Origin: Novacetimonas maltaceti
GTDB lineage: Bacteria > Pseudomonadota > Alphaproteobacteria > Acetobacterales > Acetobacteraceae
DNA length: 64,000 nucleotides
Direction of reading: 5' to 3'
Assembly (NCBI RefSeq): GCF_002906255.1
Contig: NZ_POTC01000010.1
Coordinates: 1 to 64,000, forward strand
Every line of letters begins with the position of its first letter. Position 1 is the stretch's first letter. The notes beneath the pieces are model-generated. The model was given only the letters and a program-made list of their open reading frames with translations. It ran no database searches and was not told where the DNA came from. The translations under genes and the position numbers were made by a program. Of the stretch, positions 1 through 7,998 are shown one piece after another.

Positions 1-2
1 GG

Positions 3-635
3 GCAGCGCAGGGGGCGGGCCTGTGGCCTGTCATCCGGGGCAATCTCGCGCTGTGCGTGTTCGCCGTGACGCTGATGGCGGCCTTCAATTTCATGAGCCA
101 CGGGTCACAGGACCTGTATCCCAAGGTCTTCCTCGGGCTTGAACGCAAACTGCCCCATCCCACCATCACGCTGATTGTCGTGCTGTACAATATCGCCGCC
201 ATTGTCGGCGGGATGTTCTTTGGCATCCTGTCGCAACGGATCGGCCGGCAGTACAGCATCGCCCTTGCCGCCGTGCTGACGCTGCCGCTGCTGGCGCTGT
301 GGACGCTGCCGCAATCTGCGGCGTGGCTGACGGTGGGGGCGGTGTGCATACAGTTCTGCATCCAGGGCGCATGGGGGGTCGTGCCCGCCTATCTCAGTGA
401 ACTTTCGCCGCCTTCGGTGCGCGCGACGTTCCCCGGCCTTGCCTATCAGTGCGGGAACCTGATTGCGGCAAGCAACGCGCTGCTGCAGACGGGCATTGCC
501 TCCTTCCTTGGCACGGGGTTGGCGCCCGCGCTGATGCTTACGGTGGGGGGCGGCGCACTGGTGGTGCTGGTCTTGACCCTGCTCAACGCGCGGCGGCATC
601 GTGCGGGCATGCAGGATGCGTCATGCCCGCCATGA
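3..635 (+). CDS. MFS transporter, C-terminal part (SHS/carboxylate type), partial
   Basis: The reading frame is open from the left edge, so the N-terminal half lies outside the window; about 210 residues are visible. At least five hydrophobic segments alternate with short loops. The stretch FMSHGSQDLYP, the loop GILSQRIGRQ (MFS motif-A-like) and the later AYLSELSPPSVRATFPG segment resemble the sialate/lactate (SHS, Jen1-like) group of major facilitator carriers, which import monocarboxylates by proton symport in the inner membrane. Substrate is inferred from family resemblance only. The gene ends 34 bases before a LysR regulator on the same strand, which may control it. Confidence is good for MFS and modest for substrate. 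Confidence 0.8.
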   Translation, partial: AAQGAGLWPVIRGNLALCVFAVTLMAAFNFMSHGSQDLYPKVFLGLERKLPHPTITLIVVLYNIAAIVGGMFFGILSQRIGRQYSIALAAVLTLPLLALWTLPQSAAWLTVGAVCIQFCIQGAWGVVPAYLSELSPPSVRATFPGLAYQCGNLIAASNALLQTGIASFLGTGLAPALMLTVGGGALVVLVLTLLNARRHRAGMQDASCPP

Positions 636-669
636 CGCGGGTGGCCTGCGGTTTTGCGGAAGGGATTGC

Positions 670-1620
670 ATGCACCATCGTGACCTGAACCTGCTCGTGG
701 CGCTCGACGTGCTGCTTGAGGAAGGCAGCGTGGCCGCCGCCGCGCGCCGCATGAACCTCAGTCCCCCCGCCATGAGCCGCACCCTGTCACGGATCCGCGC
801 GGCGTTCGATGACCCGATCTTCGTGCAGGCCGGGCGCCGCATGACGCCGACGCCACGCGCGCTGGAACTGCAGCAGCAGGTCCATGCCGTCGTGGCGCAG
901 GCGACGGGGCTGTTTCGCAATGATGCGCACCTCGACCTGTCACGCATCAGCCCGGTCTTTACCATACAGGCCGACGACCTGTTCCTTGGCGCGCTGGGGG
1001 CCGCCCTGCTGGAACGGCTGCGCAGCGAATGTCCCGGCGCCACCCTGCGCTTCATTTCCCATGACCGTCATGATGATGTCAGCCTCAGCCTGCGTGAACG
1101 CCATGCCGATCTGTTCATCGGCGCGCCCCTGCCGTTCAAGCCCGAAATCCGCACCCAGAGCCTGTTTACCACCGGCTTTCGCGGTTTCGCGCGCAAGGCG
1201 CATCCCATCTTCCGACAGCCCGTGACGCTGGAACGCTTCGTGCAGTTCGACCAGATCAGCATCTCACGACAGGACCGCTATAGCGGCGCGATTGACGAAA
1301 TGCTGGCGGCGCGGGGGCTTGCGCGCCGGATTGTCCTGATCGTGCCGACATTTTTCACGATGATCGAGACATTGCGCGGCTATGACCTGATCATGCTGAT
1401 GCCCGACATCGTGATCGAGACCCTGCCCCATCGCGAAATCGGGCTGCGTGCGTTCGAACTGCCGTTTCCCACCGCCCCGCTGACGGGACTGCAGGCGTGG
1501 CACCCGCGCAATGACAAGGACGCGCTGCATCGCTGGCTGCGCCGCAAGGTGCGTGAACTGTGCGTGGAAATGAAGAACAAGCATCCCGCGTTGAGTGCGC
1601 CAGACGCACTCAACGAGTGA
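670..1620 (+). CDS. LysR-family transcriptional regulator
   Basis: A 316-residue protein with an N-terminal winged helix-turn-helix (about residues 4-62, with AAARRMNLSPPAMSRTLSRI as recognition region) followed by a two-lobed co-inducer domain. The N-terminus LNLLVALDVLLEEGSV and the PTPRALEL linker are typical of the NahR/PcpR/NodD branch, whose members respond to aromatic or carboxylate ligands. An in-frame start exists at 601 but would overlap the upstream MFS gene; ATG 670 is preferred because GGAAGGG lies just upstream and the HTH begins at once. It sits between an MFS carrier and a multidrug efflux operon on the same strand, so either may be its target; none is proven. Confidence 0.88.
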   Translation: MHHRDLNLLVALDVLLEEGSVAAAARRMNLSPPAMSRTLSRIRAAFDDPIFVQAGRRMTPTPRALELQQQVHAVVAQATGLFRNDAHLDLSRISPVFTIQADDLFLGALGAALLERLRSECPGATLRFISHDRHDDVSLSLRERHADLFIGAPLPFKPEIRTQSLFTTGFRGFARKAHPIFRQPVTLERFVQFDQISISRQDRYSGAIDEMLAARGLARRIVLIVPTFFTMIETLRGYDLIMLMPDIVIETLPHREIGLRAFELPFPTAPLTGLQAWHPRNDKDALHRWLRRKVRELCVEMKNKHPALSAPDALNE

Positions 1621-1686
1621 GGCAATTGCAATTTATTTATCGAAACGACCCCCATAGATTGACCCCGCGATCAATGCGAGGTCTCC

Positions 1687-3339
1687 ATGTCATCCACCAT
1701 AGCCGCGGGATCGCCCGGGGAACTGCCGGGTGGCGCGCCGGTCGTGCATGCGCCGCCGCCCCTGCCGTCGTACATCCCGCCCTTTGGCCTGCGCACGGTC
1801 ATTGGCTGCCTTGGCATGCTGCTGGCGGTGCATGTCGCGGGGTTCAATGAACATGTAACCGAAATCGGCCTGTCGGACATCCGCGGCGCGATGCATATCG
1901 GCCACGATGAAGGCACGTGGGTGATCTCCATCTACGAGGCCTTCAACATCGCGGCGATGGCGTTCACGCCGTGGTTCTACATGTCCTTCTCCATCTACCG
2001 CTTTTCGATTTTCATGACCGCGACGATGGCGCTTCTGTCCATTCCCGCGCCGTTCATGCCCGACGTGACGTCGCTGTGCATCCTGCGCGCGGCGCAGGGC
2101 CTGACGGGCGGGTGTCTGCCGCCGGTGCTGATGACGGTCATGCTGAAATACCTGCCGCCACAGATCCGGGTGTTCGGCATTGCCGGATACGCCATGAGTG
2201 CGACCTTCGGCCCCAACCTTGGCGTTCCGCTGGAGGCCTTCTGGTTCGAGGACGTGGGCTGGCGGTGGCTGTACTGGGAAATCGTGCCCATGGCGGCGGT
2301 GGCGGTTGCGATGATGGCCTATGGCCTGCCGCGCGATCCCATGCATCTGGAGCGGTTCGAGAAGTTCAACTGGTTCGGCCTGCTGGTGGGCCTTCCCGCG
2401 ATCTGCGCGCTGGTGACCGTGCTGTACCAGGGCGACCGTCTGGACTGGTTCCGCTCCCCGGTGATTACCAACCTGACCTTCTGGGGCGGGGCGGCCTTTG
2501 TCGTCTTCGTGGTGAACGAGGCATTCCATCCCAGCCCCTATTTCAAGATTCAGTACTGGAAAAGCCGCAATATCCAGGCATCGCTCCTGTCGCTGATCGG
2601 GATACTGGCGATCTGCGCGCTGATGACGGATGTGCCGGTGACCTATCTGGAGGCGGTGCGCGGCTATCGCCCGGTGCAGGCCGCGCCGATCTCTCTGGTC
2701 GTGGCCCTGCCGCAACTGCTCATGCTGCCGCTGATCGCCGCGATCTGCAACAGCCGCAAGGTGGACTGCCGCTATATCCTTTCGGCGGGGATGCTGTGCC
2801 TTGCACTGGCAAGCTGGCTGGGCACGTGGCTGACGGTGGACTGGGTGCGCGACAATTTCTATCCCATCCAGATCCTGCAGGTCTTTGGGCAGCCGATGAC
2901 CGTCATCCCCACGCTGATGCTTGCGACGATGGCGCTGGGGCCTGCGGACGGGCCGTTCATTTCCGGCATGGTCAACATGCTCAAGGGGCTGGCGAACGCG
3001 GTGGCCTTCGCCCTGTTCTCCGCGCTGTCGCGGCGGCGCGAACAGTACCACTCCACCATGCTGCTCGACCATCACGGCACCCATGCCACCGCGCTGGCGG
3101 GGCAGGGGAACGCGATTGCAGGGCAGCTTTCGGCAACCTCGCCCGATGCAGGCCACGTGGCGGCCAACACGCTGCAGGTCTTCCACACCTACGTGCATGA
3201 GCAGGCGCTCGTGCTGGCGCTGGTGGACATCTATTTCCTGCTGGTCTGGGCGTGCCTTGGCTATGCGGTGATGAACCTGCTCCTGCCGCATCGCGTCTAT
3301 CCCCCCCGCGCCCCATCCCCTTCTCAGCGTGCTGGCTAG
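1687..3339 (+). CDS. DHA2-family MFS drug efflux permease (EmrB-like)
   Basis: A 550-residue inner-membrane protein with about 14 hydrophobic segments, the expected count for the DHA2 (EmrB/QacA) family of proton-driven drug exporters. The first half contains GTWVISIYEAFNIAAM and RAAQGLTGGCLPPVLMTVML, matching the GTxxW..Y and motif-C/D regions of EmrB-like proteins. GAGGTCTCC precedes ATG 1687. It is first of a four-gene unit: the HlyD adaptor starts 18 bases downstream, then an outer-membrane factor and a pirin, with overlaps between the latter genes. The set forms a complete tripartite pump across both membranes. Substrates cannot be told from sequence; close relatives export organic acids, phenolics or dyes. 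Confidence 0.9.
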   Translation: MSSTIAAGSPGELPGGAPVVHAPPPLPSYIPPFGLRTVIGCLGMLLAVHVAGFNEHVTEIGLSDIRGAMHIGHDEGTWVISIYEAFNIAAMAFTPWFYMSFSIYRFSIFMTATMALLSIPAPFMPDVTSLCILRAAQGLTGGCLPPVLMTVMLKYLPPQIRVFGIAGYAMSATFGPNLGVPLEAFWFEDVGWRWLYWEIVPMAAVAVAMMAYGLPRDPMHLERFEKFNWFGLLVGLPAICALVTVLYQGDRLDWFRSPVITNLTFWGGAAFVVFVVNEAFHPSPYFKIQYWKSRNIQASLLSLIGILAICALMTDVPVTYLEAVRGYRPVQAAPISLVVALPQLLMLPLIAAICNSRKVDCRYILSAGMLCLALASWLGTWLTVDWVRDNFYPIQILQVFGQPMTVIPTLMLATMALGPADGPFISGMVNMLKGLANAVAFALFSALSRRREQYHSTMLLDHHGTHATALAGQGNAIAGQLSATSPDAGHVAANTLQVFHTYVHEQALVLALVDIYFLLVWACLGYAVMNLLLPHRVYPPRAPSPSQRAG

Positions 3340-3357
3340 GCACGACAGGAACAGGTC

Positions 3358-4434
3358 ATGATCTACAGGAAACCCCTCCTCATTTCCGGTGCGACGGCCA
3401 TTGTGCTGGCGTGTGGCGCGTATGTGGGCGCGCGCCTCGTCAACGGCAACGGCGTTGATGAATACACCAACGATGCCTATGTCACCGCCGATTTCACGAC
3501 CGTGGCGCCCAAGGTGTCGGGCCGTATCGACCGCGTGGTGGCGCAGGACAACGAACATGTCCGCCCCGGCGAGGAACTGGCCCATATCGAGGATGACGAT
3601 TACCGCGCGGCGCTGGAGGTCGCGCGGGGCAATGTCGCGGCGTCGGAAGGGGAGGTCGCGAACCTGACCGCCGAACTCGCACGCCAGCAGGCGGTCATCG
3701 CGGGCGCGCGCGCCGCAGTAAAGGCGGACCAGGCGGCGCTGGTGTTCGCGCGGCAGAACGCGGCGCGGTACCGCAACCTGTCGGTGGGCGGCGCCGGCAC
3801 GGTGGAGCAGCGCCAGTCGTCCGATGCGCGGCAGAGCGAGGCGGAGGCCACGGTCGCGCGCGACCAGGCGGCCGTGGATGCGGCGGTGGAGCAGGTGTCC
3901 GTCCTGCAGGCGCAGTTGCAGCGCGCGCAGGGCAACCTGCTGCGTGCAAGGGGCGAGGAACATCAGGCCACGCTGAACCTGTCCTACTGCACCATCCCCG
4001 CCCCGGTGGAGGGCGTGGTGGGCGAACGTGGCGTGCGCGTGGGGGCGTATGTCCATCCCGGCACGGGGCTGCTGGCGGTGGTGCCGACGCAGGCGGCCTA
4101 TGTGCTGGCCAATTTCCAGGAAACCCAACTGACGCATGTGCAGACGGGGCAGGCGGCGGTCATCTGGGTCGATACCTTCCCCGGGCATCCGCTGAAGGCC
4201 CATGTCGACAGCCTTGCCCCCGCCACGGGCGTCGCCTTCGCCCCGATCCAGCCCGACAATGCCACCGGCAACTTCACCAAGGTGGTGCAGCGTATTCCCG
4301 TCAAACTGGTCTTTGACCCCGGACAGCCCCTCGCGGCGAAGGTGCGTGTCGGCATGTCGGTGGAGGCGCGGATCAACACCGCCTCCATCCCCGATGGGGC
4401 CCATGCGCATGACGAGCGGTACATATGGCAGTAA
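3358..4434 (+). CDS. HlyD/EmrA-family periplasmic adaptor protein
   Basis: A 358-residue membrane-fusion protein. One N-terminal membrane anchor (about residues 6-23) is followed by a biotinyl-lipoyl half (YTNDAYVTADFTTVAPKVSG), a long Ala/Gln/Arg-rich coiled-coil hairpin (about 85-190), the second lipoyl half and a beta-barrel domain ending near residue 340. This layout is that of EmrA, which bridges an inner-membrane MFS pump to an outer-membrane channel. AGGAACAGGTC gives a ribosome site for ATG 3358. The last 10 bases overlap the next gene, so the two are likely translationally coupled. The anchored, non-lipidated N-terminus fits EmrA rather than RND-type adaptors. Confidence 0.92.
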   Translation: MIYRKPLLISGATAIVLACGAYVGARLVNGNGVDEYTNDAYVTADFTTVAPKVSGRIDRVVAQDNEHVRPGEELAHIEDDDYRAALEVARGNVAASEGEVANLTAELARQQAVIAGARAAVKADQAALVFARQNAARYRNLSVGGAGTVEQRQSSDARQSEAEATVARDQAAVDAAVEQVSVLQAQLQRAQGNLLRARGEEHQATLNLSYCTIPAPVEGVVGERGVRVGAYVHPGTGLLAVVPTQAAYVLANFQETQLTHVQTGQAAVIWVDTFPGHPLKAHVDSLAPATGVAFAPIQPDNATGNFTKVVQRIPVKLVFDPGQPLAAKVRVGMSVEARINTASIPDGAHAHDERYIWQ

Positions 4435-6011
4435 ACCCCATGACCCCCTTCCGCACGATGTGCGCGCGCCTGTCGGGCGGCGTGGTCCTGCTGGCGCTGG
4501 CAGGCTGCGCGGTCGGGCCGAATTACCATAAGTCGCGCAACATCGCCCCGCATGACTGGCACCAGAGCATGGCGCCCGCGGACAGCACGGTGGTACAGAC
4601 CGGCATGGATGCGCAGTGGTGGTCGATCTTCCACGACCCCACCCTGAGCGCGCTGGAGGCGGAGGTCGTGCGCGCCAACCTCGACCTGCGCGCCGCCGCC
4701 TACCGCTTTGCGCAGAGCATGGCCGAGCGCCGGATCGCCAGCGCGGCGCAGTTCCCCCATGCGGAGGCCAATGCGTCCTATGCCCGCGAACGCGCCAGCA
4801 CGAACGGCGTGCTTGGCCTGCTTGGCACGATGGAGCAGCAGAACGCGGGCAGTGTCGCCAGCGGGACGCAGGGGTTCGGCCCCACCGCCTTTCCCGGCAG
4901 CGTGGGCAACCCGTCGTTCAACCTGCCGCAATATGGCATGAATGCCTCGTGGGAGGTGGATTTCTGGGGCCATGTCCGCCGGCAGGTGGAGGCCGCGACC
5001 GCCGCCATGCACGCGACCGAGGACATGCGCCGCGACGTTCTGGTGTCGCTGATGGCGGAAACGGCTCAGGATTACATCGACCTGCGCGGCGTGCAGGCGC
5101 AGATCGACATTGTCGAACATAATATCGACATCGCGAAGCACAGCGTGGACCTGACGACCCAGCGCTATACCCAGGGGGCGGCGACGCGGCTGGACGTGGC
5201 GGATTCCACAGGGCAGCTGCACACGTTCGAATCACGCCTGCCAGTGTTGAAAAGTCAGGAAGTCCATCTGGTGAACGCGCTCAGCTTCCTTGTCGCGCGC
5301 GAACCCGGCGCGCTGACGGCGATGCTGGGCAAGCCCGCCGCCATCCCGCCGGTGCCCGATTCGGTGCCCGTGGGCCTGCCGTCGCAGCTTGCCGATCGCA
5401 GGCCCGATATCCGCATGGCCGAGGAACGGCTGCATGCCGCCACCGCCAATATCGGCGTGGCCGTGGCGGACTTCTTCCCCCGCGTCACCCTGTCGGGCAG
5501 CCTTGACGTGCAGGCGCTGCAGTTCAGCGGGCTGGGGTCGTGGGCGTCGCGGCAGTATGGATTCGGCCCCACCGCGACCTTCCCGATTTTCGAGGGCGGG
5601 CGCCTGACCGGGCAGTTGCGCCTGCGCAAGGCGCAGCAGAAGGAGGCCGCCGTCATGCTGCAACGGACCATCCTGAAGGCGTGGCAGGAAATCGACGATG
5701 CAATGGCCGATTTTGCCGCAGCCCAGGGGCAGCGCGACCGTCTGGCCGAAGCTGTGGCGGAAAACCAGATCGCGGTCGATACGGCGCAGGCGCAGTATGT
5801 GCAGGGGGCTTCGGACTTCCTCAACGTGCTGACGATGCAGAACGCGCTGCTGGCGACGCAGAGCGAACTGGTGCAGGCGACGACGCGGGTCTCCACCTCG
5901 GTCGCGCGGCTCTATCGTGCGCTGGGCGGCGGGTGGGAGACGACCTATCCCCTGCCACCGGCAAAACATGCCCATGCGTCACAGGCCGACAGGGGAGGGA
6001 AGGGACGATGA
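4425..6011 (+). CDS. NodT-family outer-membrane efflux lipoprotein (TolC-like)
   Basis: A 528-residue outer-membrane factor. The N-terminus has a signal peptide ending in the lipobox LALAGC (Cys28), followed by AVGPNYHK, the usual start of mature NodT/OprM-type lipoproteins. Two OEP repeats follow, with long helical stretches such as AEERLHAATANIGVAVADFF and a conserved LADRRPDIRMAEERL segment. It should form the trimeric exit duct for the MFS/HlyD pair encoded upstream. The start overlaps the adaptor gene by 10 bases; a second in-frame ATG at 4440 is possible. The stop TGA overlaps the ATG of the pirin-like gene (ATGA), indicating one transcript. Confidence 0.93.
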   Translation: MAVNPMTPFRTMCARLSGGVVLLALAGCAVGPNYHKSRNIAPHDWHQSMAPADSTVVQTGMDAQWWSIFHDPTLSALEAEVVRANLDLRAAAYRFAQSMAERRIASAAQFPHAEANASYARERASTNGVLGLLGTMEQQNAGSVASGTQGFGPTAFPGSVGNPSFNLPQYGMNASWEVDFWGHVRRQVEAATAAMHATEDMRRDVLVSLMAETAQDYIDLRGVQAQIDIVEHNIDIAKHSVDLTTQRYTQGAATRLDVADSTGQLHTFESRLPVLKSQEVHLVNALSFLVAREPGALTAMLGKPAAIPPVPDSVPVGLPSQLADRRPDIRMAEERLHAATANIGVAVADFFPRVTLSGSLDVQALQFSGLGSWASRQYGFGPTATFPIFEGGRLTGQLRLRKAQQKEAAVMLQRTILKAWQEIDDAMADFAAAQGQRDRLAEAVAENQIAVDTAQAQYVQGASDFLNVLTMQNALLATQSELVQATTRVSTSVARLYRALGGGWETTYPLPPAKHAHASQADRGGKGR

Positions 6012-6739
6012 TCGGGATACGCAGGGCGGCGACCTTCGGGTGCCTTACTGATGCCGGGGTGACGTTGCGCTGTCACTTCGCGTTCCGCACCTGCGCGGAC
6101 GCGGGACGGGTGCATTGGGGGCGGCTGCGTGTCGTCAATGTCGCGACCATGGGGGCGGGCGCAACCTTTGCGCTGGGGGCGGAGGAAAATACCGAAATCC
6201 TGACATGGACGGGCGCACAGGCATTGCATTTCACCGGCCCCGGCTTCACGCCCGCCACCCTGCCGCCGGGCAGCCTGCAGGCGCTGGGCACCGGGGATGG
6301 GGTCGGCGGCCTGGCATGGCGCGCGGGCGCGCAGGGGGGTGATTTCATCCAGTTCTGGTTCCTGCCCGATAATGAAGGCGGCAGCCCGGAGGCGGAAGTG
6401 CGCGAGGCCTGCCCCGCGCAGGAAGATGGCGGGTTCCGTATCCTCGCTTCCGGCTTCCCAGAGGACGACCCGGAGGAGGAGGCCGACATCACCGATGGCG
6501 CGCCGCTGACCATTAGGGCGAGTTCACGGCTGCTCGACGCCACGCTGCGCGCCGGGGAAGGCGCGGCCTATGCCACCGTGCCGGGACGTGCGCTGTATCT
6601 GCTGGTGGTGTCGGGGAGCGTGATGGTTGACGGGCAGGTGCTGGATGCGGGGGATGCGGCGGCGATTGACGGGTGCACCAGCGTGGAGGTGACGGCGTGC
6701 GAGGCGGCCTATGTCATGTTGGCGGATGTGGGGGCCTGA
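6008..6739 (+). CDS. Pirin-like bicupin (YhaK-type) lacking metal histidines
   Basis: A 243-residue protein with the bicupin organisation of bacterial pirins: an N-terminal cupin (about 35-125, with LRVVNV, ENTEILTW and FIQFWFLPDNEG landmarks) and a C-terminal cupin (about 160-240, VSGSVMVDGQVLDAGDAAAI). Classical pirins bind a metal through His-x-His in the TEIL strand region and a later His; here the equivalent stretch reads FALGAEENTEIL and the later position GTGDGVGGLAW, so the histidines are gone. Enzymatic quercetinase-like activity is therefore unlikely; a sensing or structural role is possible. ATG 6008 overlaps the upstream stop, making it the fourth gene of the efflux operon. The stop lies at the edge of a hairpin repeat. 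Confidence 0.75.
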   Translation: MIGIRRAATFGCLTDAGVTLRCHFAFRTCADAGRVHWGRLRVVNVATMGAGATFALGAEENTEILTWTGAQALHFTGPGFTPATLPPGSLQALGTGDGVGGLAWRAGAQGGDFIQFWFLPDNEGGSPEAEVREACPAQEDGGFRILASGFPEDDPEEEADITDGAPLTIRASSRLLDATLRAGEGAAYATVPGRALYLLVVSGSVMVDGQVLDAGDAAAIDGCTSVEVTACEAAYVMLADVGA

Positions 6740-6846
6740 AGCTTTTTGGAAAAAGCTTCACCAAAAACTTTTGGAAATTTCCTGATCGTTTTGCATGATT
6801 CCTGAAACAGATAAGAGTTTTTTGGTTCTTTTTTGCAAAAAAGAAC
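6738..6846. repeat. Hairpin repeat element, copy 1 (two AT-rich hairpins)
   Basis: A 10-bp perfect hairpin at 6738-6759 (arms GAAGCTTTTT/AAAAAGCTTC) is followed by ACCAAAAACTTTT, the hallmark end of the repeat family described in the findings. A second 10-bp hairpin at 6825-6846 (GTTCTTTTTT/AAAAAAGAAC) lies just before the stop of the convergent DMT gene. Together they fill the gap between two convergent genes and probably act as terminators for both. Confidence 0.75.
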
Positions 6847-6848
6847 GT

Positions 6849-7763
6849 CTACCCTTCCCCGTCATTCACGACCCTGCGCCCACGCGGCCGCCATTCCCCC
6901 ACGACCACCCCGGCAATGATGAACACCGCGCCCAGCAGCGCAAGCGGCGGCAGCCGTTCACCCGCGATACGCCCGAGGATCCCGGCCCAGACTGGCTCCC
7001 CCGCGTAAATGACCGTGGCGCGCGTGGGGGAAATCGCCTTCTGCGCCCAGTTCATCGTCAACTGGATCAGGGCGCTGGCAATGCCCAGTCCCCCGCCACA
7101 GACCAGCCATATCCATGAGAAATGCGGCAGCGCCTCCCCGCCCAGCGGCATCGTGGCGAACGCCAGCACCCCGGCCGCCAGCAACTGCACCACCGTGACG
7201 CGCCTGCTGTCCACCTGTGTGGCGAAACGGCTGATCAGGATGATCTCGCTTGCGATCGCGACCGTTCCCAGCAGGGTCGCGGCCTCCCCCCTGCTGAATG
7301 TCCCGGCCCCCGCGTCCGGTCCCGCCAGGAGCAGCAACCCGGCAAAGGCGAGGCTGATGCCGATCCAGTTCATCAGGTGCGGCATGCGGCGCAGCACGAC
7401 CCATTGCAGCAGCGGCACCATGGGCACGTACATCGCGGTGATGAAGGCGGACTGGCTGCTGGTGATGGTCTGCAGGCCATAGGTCTGCAGGCTGTAGCCC
7501 ATGAAGATGCTGATGCCGATGGCAATGCCCGCGCCAAGTTCGCGCAGGGTCAGCGCACGCATGGCTTTGTGGAACACAAGCAGGCTTGCCCCCCCGGCGG
7601 CAAGGAAACGGACCGCGACGAAAAACAGCGGGCCGCATGACTGCATCGCAAGGTGGACGATCAGGAACGTCGTCCCCCAGATCATGGTCACGCCAACCAG
7701 CGCGGCTTCCTGCCGGGAAAGCGCGAACGGGGCGGGGCGGAGGGTCGGGGTCACATGCTGCAT
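6849..7763 (-). CDS. EamA/DMT-family membrane transporter
   Basis: A 304-residue protein with about ten hydrophobic segments in two five-helix EamA halves (first half from GVTMIWGTTFLIVHL, second from LLGTVAIASEIILI). TRATVIYAGEPVWAGILGRI near the end is the usual conserved EamA loop. Members export amino acids or other metabolites by an inner-membrane carrier mechanism; the substrate is not evident. The frame stays open upstream to 8063, but the added part is hydrophilic, unlike the family and partly derived from a degenerate hairpin repeat, so ATG 7763 was chosen. It is convergent with the pirin gene and follows the PQQ dehydrogenase on the same strand. Confidence 0.82.
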   Translation of the reverse strand: MQHVTPTLRPAPFALSRQEAALVGVTMIWGTTFLIVHLAMQSCGPLFFVAVRFLAAGGASLLVFHKAMRALTLRELGAGIAIGISIFMGYSLQTYGLQTITSSQSAFITAMYVPMVPLLQWVVLRRMPHLMNWIGISLAFAGLLLLAGPDAGAGTFSRGEAATLLGTVAIASEIILISRFATQVDSRRVTVVQLLAAGVLAFATMPLGGEALPHFSWIWLVCGGGLGIASALIQLTMNWAQKAISPTRATVIYAGEPVWAGILGRIAGERLPPLALLGAVFIIAGVVVGEWRPRGRRVVNDGEG

Positions 7764-7924
7764 GCGCCGTCTATACACATGCAGACGTGCCGCGCCCACC
7801 CATCGTGACGGTTTTGTGGGACCGTACGGGATGAACATTTTATGAATCATCGCTGATGCGGGCAGGATGTTTCGAAACCGAAAATAAACCGGCGCCCACG
7901 CGCCGACGGCAGACATCCAGACGT

Positions 7925-7998
7925 TTCTGGTGAGGCTTTTTCCAAAAATCTTCAGGGAACAGCGCCTTTTTGGAGACAATGGCGGTATCTGGAAACTT
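7925..7998. repeat. Degenerate copy 2 of the hairpin repeat
   Basis: The pieces GGTGAGGCTTTTTCC, CGCCTTTTTGG and GGAAACTTTTAA occur in the same order as in full copies, but the hairpin arms carry several mismatches. It lies immediately after the stop of the PQQ dehydrogenase gene. Confidence 0.5.

Noticed and set aside
1690-4410. A 906-codon open frame on the minus strand opposite the efflux operon
   Set aside because: High GC at third positions leaves antisense frames open; the translation is His/Arg/Gln-rich without domains, and the plus strand encodes clear DHA2 and HlyD proteins.
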